This document shows positions 27,638 through 36,051 of a stretch of 64,000 nt of DNA, in pieces (the stretch's first letter is position 1; each line of letters starts with the position of its first letter). The stretch spans positions 62,001-126,000 of the forward strand of contig NZ_AUGM01000011.1 in the NCBI RefSeq assembly GCF_000422665.1, given 5' to 3'. The translations under genes and the position numbers were made by a program. The notes beneath the pieces are model-generated. The model did not search any database. It was not told where the DNA came from and saw only the letters and a program-made list of their open reading frames with translations. This DNA is from Ferrimonas senticii DSM 18821. GTDB lineage: Bacteria > Pseudomonadota > Gammaproteobacteria > Enterobacterales > Shewanellaceae.

Positions 27638-29271
27638 GCGATGTCGTAAATGACGCCAAGATGGAGTTGGCGGAACCGCTGGTTGATGGCCCTGATGCTG
27701 GCGAGCACAGCCACGACGACCATCACCATGCCCAGCCTAGCGGCATTATGCGCTGGCTGCTGACTACCAACCACAAAGAGATTGGTAGCCTCTATTTGTG
27801 GTTCAGTTTCATTATGTTCTTGGTGGGCGGGGCGATGGCGATGGTCATTCGCGCTGAGCTGTTCCAACCCGGTTTACAGTTGGTTGATCCCCATTTCTTC
27901 AATCAGATGACCACGGTGCATGGCTTGATCATGGTATTCGGGGCGGTAATGCCCGCCTTTACCGGCTTGGCCAACTGGATGATCCCGCTGATGATCGGTG
28001 CCCCGGATATGGCGCTGCCACGGATGAACAACTGGAGCTTTTGGATCCTACCGTTTGCCTTTGCGATGTTGCTCGGCAGCCTGTTTATGGAAGGTGGTGG
28101 TCCCGCCTTTGGTTGGACCTTCTACGCGCCGCTGTCCACCACCTACAGCGGTGATTCCACTGCGCTGTTTGTGTTCTCGGTCCACATCATGGGGATCAGT
28201 TCAATCATGGGCGCGATCAACGTCATCGTAACCATCGTCAATTTGCGTGCGCCGGGCATGACTTGGATGAAGCTGCCGCTGTTTGTTTGGACTTGGCTGA
28301 TCACCGCGTTCTTGTTGATTGCGGTGATGCCGGTGCTGGCTGGGGTAGTTACCATGGTGTTGACCGATAAGTATTTCGGCACCAGCTTTTTTGATGCCAT
28401 GGGCGGCGGCGATCCGGTGATGTTCCAGCATATTTTCTGGTTCTTCGGCCACCCCGAGGTGTACATCATGATCTTGCCGGCGTTTGGCATTATCTCGGCG
28501 ATTGTGCCCGCTTTTAGCCGCAAACCGCTGTTTGGTTACGCCTCGATGGTGTACGCCACCGCTTCCATTGCTGGGTTGTCCTTTATCGTTTGGGCGCACC
28601 ACATGTTCACTACCGGGATGCCGGTCGCTGCTGAACTGTTCTTTATGTACTGCACCATGCTGATCTCGGTGCCGACCGGGGTCAAGGTGTTCAACTGGGT
28701 CGCCACCATGTGGCGTGGTGCCATCAGCTTTGAAGCGCCGATGATGTTTGCCTTGGCTTTTATTGTGCTGTTCACCATTGGCGGATTGTCGGGCTTGATG
28801 TTGGCGATAACCCCAGTCGATTTCCAGTATCACGACACCTACTTTGTGGTGGCGCACTTTCACTATGTGCTGGTGACGGGGGCGGTGTTCTCAATCATGG
28901 CGGCGGCCTATTACTGGCTACCGAAATGGACCGGTCATATGTACAGCGAAACCCTAGCCAAGTGGCACTTCTGGTGCTCGTTGGTTTCGGTCAATGTGCT
29001 GTTCTTCCCAATGCACTTTTTGGGGCTGGCGGGGATGCCACGGCGGATCCCTGACTACGCGCTGCAGTTTGCCGACATCAACCAAGTGGTTTCTATCGGT
29101 GGCTTTGCCTTTGGCTTATCGCAACTGATCTTCCTTGCTCTGGTGATCAAGTGCGTCCGTGGTGGTCAAGAAGCGCCAGCCAAGGTCTGGGATGGTGCCG
29201 AGGGGCTCGAATGGACGGTGCCCTCACCCGCGCCGTTGCACACCTTTGATACGCCACCGGTGGTGCGTTAA
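27634..29271 (+). CDS. ctaD: Cytochrome c oxidase subunit I
   Basis: Catalytic haem-copper subunit that reduces oxygen and pumps protons. The 545-residue product has twelve membrane helices, haem ligand His in TVHGLIMVFG, CuB ligands in WFFGHPEVYI with the cross-linked Tyr, WAHHMFTTG, and HDTYFVVAHFHYV with haem ligands. An unusual His/Asp-rich stretch (HSHDDHHHA) precedes the first helix and could bind copper (inference). ATG 27634 overlaps the coxB stop. Confidence 0.97.
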   Translation: MSDVVNDAKMELAEPLVDGPDAGEHSHDDHHHAQPSGIMRWLLTTNHKEIGSLYLWFSFIMFLVGGAMAMVIRAELFQPGLQLVDPHFFNQMTTVHGLIMVFGAVMPAFTGLANWMIPLMIGAPDMALPRMNNWSFWILPFAFAMLLGSLFMEGGGPAFGWTFYAPLSTTYSGDSTALFVFSVHIMGISSIMGAINVIVTIVNLRAPGMTWMKLPLFVWTWLITAFLLIAVMPVLAGVVTMVLTDKYFGTSFFDAMGGGDPVMFQHIFWFFGHPEVYIMILPAFGIISAIVPAFSRKPLFGYASMVYATASIAGLSFIVWAHHMFTTGMPVAAELFFMYCTMLISVPTGVKVFNWVATMWRGAISFEAPMMFALAFIVLFTIGGLSGLMLAITPVDFQYHDTYFVVAHFHYVLVTGAVFSIMAAAYYWLPKWTGHMYSETLAKWHFWCSLVSVNVLFFPMHFLGLAGMPRRIPDYALQFADINQVVSIGGFAFGLSQLIFLALVIKCVRGGQEAPAKVWDGAEGLEWTVPSPAPLHTFDTPPVVR

Positions 29272-29804
29272 TGATGGCGGCCAACCAGAAGCTGTTGATA
29301 ACCCTGTTGCTGATCGTGCTGGGGATGTTTGGCTTTGGCTTTGCCTTGGTGCCGCTGTATGACGTGTTTTGCGAGATTACCGGCATCAACGGCAAAACCA
29401 ACAGCGAAGCGGTCAGCGCCTCGGCGGTGGTGGACGAACAGCGGTTGGTGACGGTCGAGTTTGTCACCCACATCCGTAATGACATGCCATGGCAATTTGA
29501 ACCGGTGGTGCAGCGGATGCAGGTGCACCCGGGCAAGACCACTCAGGTGGCGTTTCGCGCCACCAATTTGTCTGGCAACGACACCATTGGCCAAGCCATC
29601 CCATCGGTGAGTCCCGGCCAAGGGGCGCTCTATTTTTCCAAAATTGAATGCTTCTGTTTCAACCATCAACCGTTACCGGCGGGCGAAACCGCCGAGATGG
29701 GATTGGTGTTCTTTGTTGATCCGGAACTGCCAGAAGAGATTCAAACACTGACGTTGTCGTACACCCTCTACAACATCACTGATGTGGTCGCCGAACAGGG
29801 TTAG
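29271..29804 (+). CDS. ctaG: Cytochrome c oxidase assembly protein CtaG (Cox11)
   Basis: Delivers copper to the CuB site of subunit I. The 177-residue product has one N-terminal membrane helix, the LVPLYDVFCEITGINGKT signature, and the copper-binding pair in ECFCFNHQPL within an immunoglobulin-like periplasmic domain. The start codon overlaps the ctaD stop (TAATG), with a second in-frame ATG three bases on. Confidence 0.95.
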   Translation: MMAANQKLLITLLLIVLGMFGFGFALVPLYDVFCEITGINGKTNSEAVSASAVVDEQRLVTVEFVTHIRNDMPWQFEPVVQRMQVHPGKTTQVAFRATNLSGNDTIGQAIPSVSPGQGALYFSKIECFCFNHQPLPAGETAEMGLVFFVDPELPEEIQTLTLSYTLYNITDVVAEQG

Positions 29805-29840
29805 CGTTGGCGCTTTGGCGCAAGCTCAAGGAGAGCAAAC

Positions 29841-30716
29841 ATGAGTCAAAAAGTTGAACGATATTATGTGCCGGCGCAAAGCCCGTGGCCGATAGTCGGC
29901 GCGGTGGCGCTGGGAATGATCGCCGTCGGGGCCGGCAACTATGTCGCCAGTCTACCGGATGGCGGTGGTTATAGCGGTTACCTGCTGTTGGCGGGGATCG
30001 CGCTGCTGTTGTACATGCTGGTTGGTTGGTTCCGCAATGTCATTGATGAGTCGATGTCGGGGCTCTATTCGGCGCAGATGGATCGCTCATTTAAGCAAGG
30101 GATGGCGTGGTTTATCTTCTCGGAGGTGATGTTCTTCTTCGCCTTTTTTGGCGCGCTGTTTTACGCCCGAATGCTGGCGGTGCCATGGCTTGGTGGCGCG
30201 GGCAATAACGCCATGACCCACGAGGTGTTGTGGCCAACTTTTGAAGCGGTATGGCCGCTGGTGAGTACCCCAGGCGGCACCACCACCGAGGCGATGGGCT
30301 GGGGCGGTTTGCCGCTGTATAACACCATCATCTTGGTGATCTCATCGATCACCTTGCATGTCGCCCACACCAGCTTGGAGCAAGACAAACGCAAGCCGCT
30401 GACCATTTGGCTGGGGATCACCATTTTACTAGGGTTGGCGTTTTTAACGTTGCAGGTTGAGGAGTATATCCACGCCTATCGGGAGATGGGGCTGATGCTG
30501 AGCTCAGGGATCTATGGCAACACCTTCTTCCTGCTCACTGGATTCCACGGTCTGCACGTCACCTTGGGCACCATCATGTTGATCGTGATGTTTTTCCGAG
30601 TTGCTAAAGGGCACTTTACTCCCGCTAACCACTTCGGCTTTCAGGCATCAAGCTGGTACTGGCACTTTGTCGATGTGGTGTGGTTGTGTCTGTTTGTGTT
30701 CGTGTACGTGCTGTAA
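29841..30716 (+). CDS. ctaE: Cytochrome c oxidase subunit III
   Basis: Core membrane subunit that stabilises subunit I. The 291-residue product has seven membrane helices, and shows WFIFSEVMFFFAFFGALFYAR, LTLQVEEYIHAY, FHGLHVTLGTIML and the C-terminal ASSWYWHFVDVVWLCLFVFV, all standard for CoxC/CtaE. AAGGAGA precedes ATG 29841. Fourth gene of the oxidase operon. Confidence 0.96.
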   Translation: MSQKVERYYVPAQSPWPIVGAVALGMIAVGAGNYVASLPDGGGYSGYLLLAGIALLLYMLVGWFRNVIDESMSGLYSAQMDRSFKQGMAWFIFSEVMFFFAFFGALFYARMLAVPWLGGAGNNAMTHEVLWPTFEAVWPLVSTPGGTTTEAMGWGGLPLYNTIILVISSITLHVAHTSLEQDKRKPLTIWLGITILLGLAFLTLQVEEYIHAYREMGLMLSSGIYGNTFFLLTGFHGLHVTLGTIMLIVMFFRVAKGHFTPANHFGFQASSWYWHFVDVVWLCLFVFVYVL

Positions 30717-30728
30717 CAGCCGCAGTGA

Positions 30729-30935
30729 TTAATAGGGCCTTGGGTTAAGCGGTAGATAGCCCAAGGCAGCGGCAATCAGCACGATCAGTAGCACCAGTGC
30801 TGACACCCCAACTCGGCGGCCAAGGTAATGACTCATGCTGCGACCGCCACGGATCATGGCAATGCCAGCTAAGGCGAGGTTGACCAAGATGTACAACAAC
30901 AGAAGTAGCAACAGCGTCTTTAAAATCAGCGTCAT
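30729..30935 (-). CDS. DUF2909-type twin-transmembrane small protein
   Basis: The 68-residue product is two hydrophobic helices (about residues 2-27 and 43-63) joined by a basic loop (RGGRSMSHYLGRR). It resembles DUF2909-family proteins, which often sit on the opposite strand between coxC and surf1 in gammaproteobacteria. Its start lies only 9 bases from the divergent SURF1 start. Function unknown; a role in oxidase assembly is possible. Confidence 0.8.
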   Translation of the reverse strand: MTLILKTLLLLLLLYILVNLALAGIAMIRGGRSMSHYLGRRVGVSALVLLIVLIAAALGYLPLNPRPY

Positions 30936-30944
30936 GGTATATCC

Positions 30945-31670
30945 GTGTTAGGCAAAAAGGGGCTTGCTGTAGTGGTTACTGTGGCGACTCTGGTGCTGTT
31001 GATCAAGTTGGGCTGGTGGCAACTGGATCGCGCGGCGGAAAAACAGCAACTGGCGCAGCAGTACCAACAGCGCGCGGCACAGCAACTGCAATGGCCGTTG
31101 CCCAGCGGCGATCTGCGCGGCTATGGCTTGCAGATCACCGGTCGCTGGCTAAGCCAATATGGCCTGCTGTTAGACAACCAAGTTTGGCAAGGCGCCATTG
31201 GTTACCGCTGGCTGGTGCCGGTGGAGATCAGCCCAAGTCAGCCGTGGCTATTGGTGGATCTCGGCTTTGTCGAAACCGGAGGTAACCGCCAGAGTTTGCC
31301 ATCGTTGCCGCCACTGCCAAAGGTGAGCCAACTGCAAGGGCGACTGCTGCAACCTGGGGTCAACCGCCTTGCGGATCAGTTACTGCCAGAGGCGCTAGTT
31401 ACCCCAGCTGGGGCCGCGATTACTCGCGTGCAAGCGCTCAATTGGCAGCAACTGCAGCAACATTGGCAACAGCCGATCGTGGCGGCGCTACTGTGGTTAG
31501 AGCAGCCGCAACAACTCGGATTTGTTAAACCATGGCAACCGCTCAATATGGGAGCAGACAAGCATCGCGCCTATGCCCTGCAGTGGTTCTCATTGGCGCT
31601 GGCACTGTTGATTATCGTGCTGGTGTTGTGGCGCAAACAAAAGACAGCGGTAGCGACGGTTAGTTCGTAG
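30945..31670 (+). CDS. SURF1-family oxidase assembly protein
   Basis: Assists haem a insertion into cytochrome c oxidase subunit I. The 241-residue product has an N-terminal helix ending in KLGWWQLDRAAEK, the SURF1 'G-x-W-Q-hydrophobic-xR' signature, a periplasmic domain with GYRWLVPVEI and a C-terminal helix (ALQWFSLALALLIIVLVLWR). The start is GTG 30945 with no clear ribosome binding site. Confidence 0.92.
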   Translation: MLGKKGLAVVVTVATLVLLIKLGWWQLDRAAEKQQLAQQYQQRAAQQLQWPLPSGDLRGYGLQITGRWLSQYGLLLDNQVWQGAIGYRWLVPVEISPSQPWLLVDLGFVETGGNRQSLPSLPPLPKVSQLQGRLLQPGVNRLADQLLPEALVTPAGAAITRVQALNWQQLQQHWQQPIVAALLWLEQPQQLGFVKPWQPLNMGADKHRAYALQWFSLALALLIIVLVLWRKQKTAVATVSS

Positions 31671-31753
31671 CCGAATAACGATAACAATCTCACCAGCGGT
31701 ATCGGTGATTGGCCTCAAGCGCGATTGCGCCTGGGCAACGACAAGGAGTAGCT

Positions 31754-32251
31754 ATGTCCTCATCGACCGCGAAACGCACATTGATGCTGATGCTTGGGTT
31801 ATTTCTGCTGCCGGTGTTATTGGCGGCAGCGGTACTGCAATTTGGCTGGTATCAAGGTGGTAGCACCAATCAAGGGCGACTGCTTAGCGAACTCAGCTAT
31901 CAACAGATCAATCAGCCCAACCCCTTTGCCGAGCAATGGCAGATCATCACTTACGCTCCCAGCAATTGCGCTGCCGACTGCCAGCAGCAATTGCAACAGC
32001 TTAGCCAAGCGCATATTGCCCTCGGCCGTGAACAGCGGCGGGTGGTTCCTATTGTCTACAGTGCGGCACCAATGCTGCTGCCAGAGCGGTTGGTGCCGGT
32101 GATCGCGGCGCCATTGCAAGCGCCACTGGCTCCGTACGCGTTGGTGGTGGTCGATCCGCTCGGTCAATGGGTGTTGGGTTATCCGCCGGGACAGACCCAA
32201 GCGATGCTTAAAGATCTGCGCAAATTGTTGAAGTTGTCGCGGATAGGCTAG
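31754..32251 (+). CDS. Oxidase-operon membrane-anchored protein (thioredoxin-like, uncharacterised)
   Basis: The 165-residue product has one N-terminal membrane helix (MLMLGLFLLPVLLAAAVLQFGW) and a periplasmic domain with WQIITYAPSNCAADCQQQ and YALVVVDPLGQWVLGYPPG, resembling a reduced SCO/thioredoxin fold with a C-x3-C pair. Similar small proteins occur between surf1 and ctaA in related bacteria. AAGGAG precedes ATG 31754. A role in copper or thiol handling is only inference. Confidence 0.72.
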   Translation: MSSSTAKRTLMLMLGLFLLPVLLAAAVLQFGWYQGGSTNQGRLLSELSYQQINQPNPFAEQWQIITYAPSNCAADCQQQLQQLSQAHIALGREQRRVVPIVYSAAPMLLPERLVPVIAAPLQAPLAPYALVVVDPLGQWVLGYPPGQTQAMLKDLRKLLKLSRIG

Positions 32252-32259
32252 GGGGAAGG

Positions 32260-33234
32260 ATGCGAACACTGACCTTATCAGCACTGCTGTTTTCCTTAGT
32301 GGTTATCGCCTTAGGGGCATACACCCGTTTGACTGACGCTGGCCTTGGGTGCCCAGATTGGCCCGGCTGTTACGGCTATCTGCTGGTGCCTAACGATGCG
32401 CAAATCAGCACCGCTGAAGCGCGCTTTCCAGAGCGTCCGGTGGAGGCCGCCAAAGCGTGGGCAGAGATGATCCATCGTTATGTAGCGGCGCTGCTGGGGC
32501 TGATGATCGTCGCCATTGCCGGTTTGCATTGGCGCGCTGGTGGTCATAGCCGTTTACCTTATCTGTTGCTGGGCTTGGTGCTGTTTCAAGGGGCACTGGG
32601 GATGTGGACGGTGACCTTAAATCTGATGCCGGTGATTGTGATGGCGCATCTGCTAGGCGGGTTTAGCATCGCCTCGCTGTTGCTGTTGTGGTATCTGCGC
32701 CAGCCGCAGTCTGCGCTGACGGACACCGCCGGCAACCGTCAACCTCGTTCACTTAAACCATTAGCGGCCGCCGCGCTGTTGGTGCTGTTAGCCCAGATCG
32801 CCCTTGGCGGTTGGACCTCGGCCAATTACGCCTCACTGGCTTGTACTCAATTACCGATTTGCGAAGGCGACTGGGTGGCTAAGCTGGCGCCGAAAACCGC
32901 CTTTACGCCGCTGCAACCGCCGGCAAAAACCTACGAGTTTGGGGTACTGGATCACCCGGCGCGGATGACCATCCATATCGGCCATCGACTGTGGGCGATG
33001 GTGACCGCTGCGGTATTGATGTTGTTGTGGTGGCGGTTAGCCCGCAGCGGTCTTGGTCGCTATGGCCATCTGATGGGAGCGGTGCTGCTGTTACAAATTG
33101 GCCTTGGTATCGCCAATGTGGTGGCCGGCTTGCCATTGGCGGTGGCGGTGGCTCACAACGGCGTGGCGCTGTTGTTACTGCTGACGGTGGTCGCCAGCAA
33201 TGTTCGGATCTGGCAAGGAGGACAGCATGGATAA
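32260..33234 (+). CDS. ctaA: Haem A synthase
   Basis: Oxidises the C8 methyl of haem O to give haem A, the cofactor of the encoded oxidase. The 324-residue membrane protein has eight helices with the conserved [27 protein letters not shown], the second-half [11 protein letters not shown] and IHIGHRLWA, and HNGVALLLL; the histidines are haem ligands. The ribosome binding site GGGGGAAGG precedes ATG 32260. Overlaps ctaB by 8 bases. Confidence 0.95.
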   Translation: MRTLTLSALLFSLVVIALGAYTRLTDAGLGCPDWPGCYGYLLVPNDAQISTAEARFPERPVEAAKAWAEMIHRYVAALLGLMIVAIAGLHWRAGGHSRLPYLLLGLVLFQGALGMWTVTLNLMPVIVMAHLLGGFSIASLLLLWYLRQPQSALTDTAGNRQPRSLKPLAAAALLVLLAQIALGGWTSANYASLACTQLPICEGDWVAKLAPKTAFTPLQPPAKTYEFGVLDHPARMTIHIGHRLWAMVTAAVLMLLWWRLARSGLGRYGHLMGAVLLLQIGLGIANVVAGLPLAVAVAHNGVALLLLLTVVASNVRIWQGGQHG

Positions 33235-34132
33235 AGCAATAGCTCTGACGCAGGGGTGGCCGTGGCGCGACTACCTTGAGATGACCAAGCCTAAAGTGGT
33301 GGCGCTGATGCTGGTTACCGCCTTGGTCGGGATGGCACTGGCATCACCGGGCTGGATCCCACTGCTGCCGATGGTGGCCGGATTGAGTGGTATCGGCTTG
33401 ATGGCCGGGGCGGCGGCGGCAATTAACCATCTGCTGGATCGCCGTATCGACACACAGATGGCGCGTACTCATAACCGACCGCTACCCAAAGGCAGTGTAA
33501 GCGCCACTTCGGCACTGGCGTTTGCACTGATCCTTGCGGTCACCGGATTTGTGCTGCTCTATGGCTTGGTTAACCCGCTTACCGCTTGGTTAACCTTGGC
33601 GTCACTGTTTGGCTATGCGGTGGTGTATACCGGTTATCTGAAGCGGGCAACGCCGCAAAATATCGTTATTGGCGGCTTGGCTGGGGCGATGCCACCACTG
33701 CTTGGTTGGACGGCGGTGACGGGCGAATTTCACGGCCACGGTTTGCTGCTGGTGATCATCATCTTTGCCTGGACGCCACCGCACTTTTGGGCGCTGGCGA
33801 TCGCTCGTAAGGCCGATTACGCCAAAGTGGGTTTGCCGATGCTGCCGGTGACTCATGGCGACGACTACACCAAAACTCAGATCCTGTTGTACAGCCTGTT
33901 GTATGCCATTGCCTGTTTGCTGCCGGTGTTGGTGGGAATGAGTGGCGCACTGTATCTGCTTGGGGCGACTGGATTGGGGGCTTGGTTTATCTATCGCGCC
34001 TGGCAACTGAAGTTTCAACCGCAGCAATACCCACCAATTAAGCTGTTTTTACTGTCGATTTGGCACCTGTTGGCGCTGTTTGTACTGCTGTTGGTGGATC
34101 ACTATACCAATAATATTTATGGATTTTTTTAA
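33227..34132 (+). CDS. ctaB: Protoheme IX farnesyltransferase (haem O synthase)
   Basis: Adds a farnesyl group to protohaem, giving haem O, the substrate of CtaA. The 301-residue UbiA-family prenyltransferase has the Asp-rich motif [19 protein letters not shown] and the second loop [10 protein letters not shown], as in CyoE/CtaB, with about nine helices. ATG 33227 follows AAGGAGG (33215-33221) inside the end of ctaA. Confidence 0.95.
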   Translation: MDKAIALTQGWPWRDYLEMTKPKVVALMLVTALVGMALASPGWIPLLPMVAGLSGIGLMAGAAAAINHLLDRRIDTQMARTHNRPLPKGSVSATSALAFALILAVTGFVLLYGLVNPLTAWLTLASLFGYAVVYTGYLKRATPQNIVIGGLAGAMPPLLGWTAVTGEFHGHGLLLVIIIFAWTPPHFWALAIARKADYAKVGLPMLPVTHGDDYTKTQILLYSLLYAIACLLPVLVGMSGALYLLGATGLGAWFIYRAWQLKFQPQQYPPIKLFLLSIWHLLALFVLLLVDHYTNNIYGFF

Positions 34133-34145
34133 GGGAGTAAGCGGG

Positions 34146-34775
34146 ATGAATTTACGCACTTTGTTGCTGGTATCGGCGGCGTTGATAGCGCTGTTGGCCG
34201 GGATCGGTATTGCGGTTTTAGGGCAACAACGGCCCAGCGTTGAGGCACTGTGGTTAAAACAGCCGCGACCGCTGGTAGAGGTTACCTTGCAAGATCAGCT
34301 GCGTGAGCCGTTTGGCCAAGCGCAATTGCAAGGCAAATGGACCTTGCTGTTTATCGGTTACACCTCTTGCCCTGATATTTGTCCGACCACCATGGCGGAT
34401 TTAGCACGACTGTATCCTAAGTTGGCGATGGACAACCTGCAGGTGGTGATGCTGTCGGCGGATCCGGTGCGTGATACCCCTGACCGTTTGGATGAGTACA
34501 TCTATCACTTTGAGCCGAGCTTTAAAGGGGTGACCGGCGAGCACAGCCAACTGTATCCATTCACCCAAAGCCTTGGTTTGGTGTATGCGTTGGTCGATAG
34601 CCCAACCGGTGGCGACTATCTGGTCGATCACAGTGCTGATATTGTGCTGATCAACCCGCAAGGGCAGTTAGAGGCGATATTCCGGCCGCAAGATCTCGGC
34701 CCTGGCCAACTGCGCACGGTGTCAATGGCGCAAATCGAGCGGGAGCTGCCGAAAATCGTCGATTACCAGAGTTAA
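34146..34775 (+). CDS. SCO1/SenC-type copper chaperone
   Basis: Delivers copper to the CuA site of subunit II. The 209-residue product has an N-terminal membrane anchor (residues 4-23) and a thioredoxin fold with the metal-binding FIGYTSCPDICPTTMAD (C-x3-C) and distal His in DHSADIVLI. ATG 34146 is preceded by AAGGGAG (34131-34137) at 8 bases; longer in-frame starts overlap ctaB. Last gene of the oxidase operon. Confidence 0.94.
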   Translation: MNLRTLLLVSAALIALLAGIGIAVLGQQRPSVEALWLKQPRPLVEVTLQDQLREPFGQAQLQGKWTLLFIGYTSCPDICPTTMADLARLYPKLAMDNLQVVMLSADPVRDTPDRLDEYIYHFEPSFKGVTGEHSQLYPFTQSLGLVYALVDSPTGGDYLVDHSADIVLINPQGQLEAIFRPQDLGPGQLRTVSMAQIERELPKIVDYQS

Positions 34776-34831
34776 TCAAGTTTCGATTAGTTTTTAGTTG
34801 GCCGTTCTCAGTTGTTAGTTTTCAGTGAGTG

Positions 34832-34875
34832 GCTAAAAGCTAAAAGCTAAAAGCTAAAAGCTAAAAGCTAAAAGC
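34832..34875. repeat. Heptanucleotide tandem repeat (GCTAAAA) x 6.3
   Basis: Six perfect copies of the 7-base unit GCTAAAA plus two bases, immediately upstream of a hairpin and a second 7-base array. The repeat is non-coding and would be prone to copy-number change by slippage. Confidence 0.95.
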
Positions 34876-34876
34876 A

Positions 34877-34923
34877 GTTGGTGGTTGGCTAGCGTTAGGT
34901 CAAAACGCTGACCAACTACCAAC
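34877..34923 (+). terminator. Imperfect 20-bp hairpin after sco
   Basis: The arm at 34877-34896 and the reverse complement of 34904-34923 match at 17 of 20 positions around a 7-base loop. The right arm is built from the first copies of the CCAACTA array. It may end the oxidase transcript, but there is no T tract. Confidence 0.5.
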
Positions 34924-35002
34924 TACCAACTACCAACTACCAACTACCAACTACCAACTACCAACTACCAACTACCAACTACCAATTAACAACTACCAAC
35001 TA
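34912..35002. repeat. Heptanucleotide tandem repeat (CCAACTA), about 13 copies
   Basis: Ten perfect copies of CCAACTA (34912-34981), then degenerate copies CCAATTA and ACAACTA and a final perfect copy (34996-35002). The last three bases of the array form the stop codon of the minus-strand polysaccharide deacetylase gene. Confidence 0.96.
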
Positions 35003-36031
35003 GCCTTTAAGCTTTACCCACGGCTGCGAGAACCAGTAGTAGTTGTTGCTGCTGCGACTTGGGGCGGTGCAGTTATAGCGAGAACGGCCAACTGGCATTG
35101 GCTTATCCGCTTGAATGGTAAAGGTATCGGCGTCTATCCACGTTGGCGCTTTGGCGCCTTGGCCTTGGATGTAACACATCAGCTGTTCACGGCGCAGATC
35201 GTTGCCGTCTAGGGTCACGGTCAACAGCGGTGGATTGGTTTCGGTCAGTTGCGATTCCGCACCTTGCAGTGCCGCAACCGGCATATTGCGGCTGTTGAGC
35301 TTGAGTTTCAGACTGCTCATATCGGCGTAAGCCGCCGCTACCGGGAAACGTGGAATGGCGGTGAAATCAGAATACGGGCCAGCAGCGCCGCTGTGTTGGC
35401 CGATGCCGCTGTAACCCATCTCCGTCAACAGTTGCTGTAACTCGCCGTTGAATTCGCCGTAAGGGTAGGCCAAGGCCTTCAGGTTGTGGCCAATATTGGC
35501 GACGATGGCCGCTTCGGTTTGTTCGATATTGGCTTTAATCCGAGCCCGCCATTGTTCGCTGGTTTCACCGTCTGTCTTGCGAATTAAATGGCTGTGATCG
35601 GCAGTATGGTTGGCGATGGTGGCGCCCTCGCTGGCCAACTGCTGCAGCGTCTGCCAGTTCATGGCATCGCCATAGCCGTGCTCAACCGCGTTCAATTCAA
35701 CAAACACCGTATAGGGATAACCCAACTGTTTTAGCAGCGGATGAGCGTGTTCAGCGACGTCGTTATAACCGTCATCAAAGGTGATCACCACGCTTTTGGG
35801 AGGCAGCGGTTGTTTCGCTTTAATTGCCGTCAGCGCTTGTTCGAGCGGTAGCACCTGAAATTGCTGGTCCCGCAGATAGTGCATCTGTTCGGTAAACTGT
35901 GCCGGGGTGACCGAGGTGCTTTTCGGGGTGCTATCACTGACGTGGTGATACTGTAAGATCACCACCGCCTGCGCGCTGCCACTGGCACATAGAGTTAATG
36001 GCAGCAGCCAGCGTAAAGCGTTTTGTTTCAT
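35000..36031 (-). CDS. Secreted polysaccharide deacetylase family protein
   Basis: The 343-residue product has a signal peptide (MKQNALRWLLPLTLCASGSAQA) and a NodB-homology domain: QYHHVS, the metal-site TFDDGYND (about 85-92), and NHTADHSH as the second metal motif, then AYPYGEFN. A C-terminal extension of about 110 residues with Cys pairs is not recognised. It probably removes N-acetyl groups from an exported or cell-wall glycan. Its stop codon is part of a 7-base repeat array. Divergent from dinF. Confidence 0.87.
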   Translation of the reverse strand: MKQNALRWLLPLTLCASGSAQAVVILQYHHVSDSTPKSTSVTPAQFTEQMHYLRDQQFQVLPLEQALTAIKAKQPLPPKSVVITFDDGYNDVAEHAHPLLKQLGYPYTVFVELNAVEHGYGDAMNWQTLQQLASEGATIANHTADHSHLIRKTDGETSEQWRARIKANIEQTEAAIVANIGHNLKALAYPYGEFNGELQQLLTEMGYSGIGQHSGAAGPYSDFTAIPRFPVAAAYADMSSLKLKLNSRNMPVAALQGAESQLTETNPPLLTVTLDGNDLRREQLMCYIQGQGAKAPTWIDADTFTIQADKPMPVGRSRYNCTAPSRSSNNYYWFSQPWVKLKG

Positions 36032-36051
36032 TGTTGGGGAAATCCGTTGTT

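Noticed and set aside
28201-28863. 220-codon minus-strand frame opposite ctaD
   Set aside because: Antisense shadow of the highly conserved oxidase subunit I; the product is low-complexity and His/Arg/Gln-rich.
34912-35002. CRISPR-like array
   Set aside because: The repeats are 7-base direct tandem units without spacers, and no cas genes are nearby; it is a simple heptanucleotide repeat.
36000-36051. SOS box before dinF
   Set aside because: E. coli dinF is LexA-controlled, but no CTG-N10-CAG box was found in the short gap or just upstream; dinF is also not next to lexA here.
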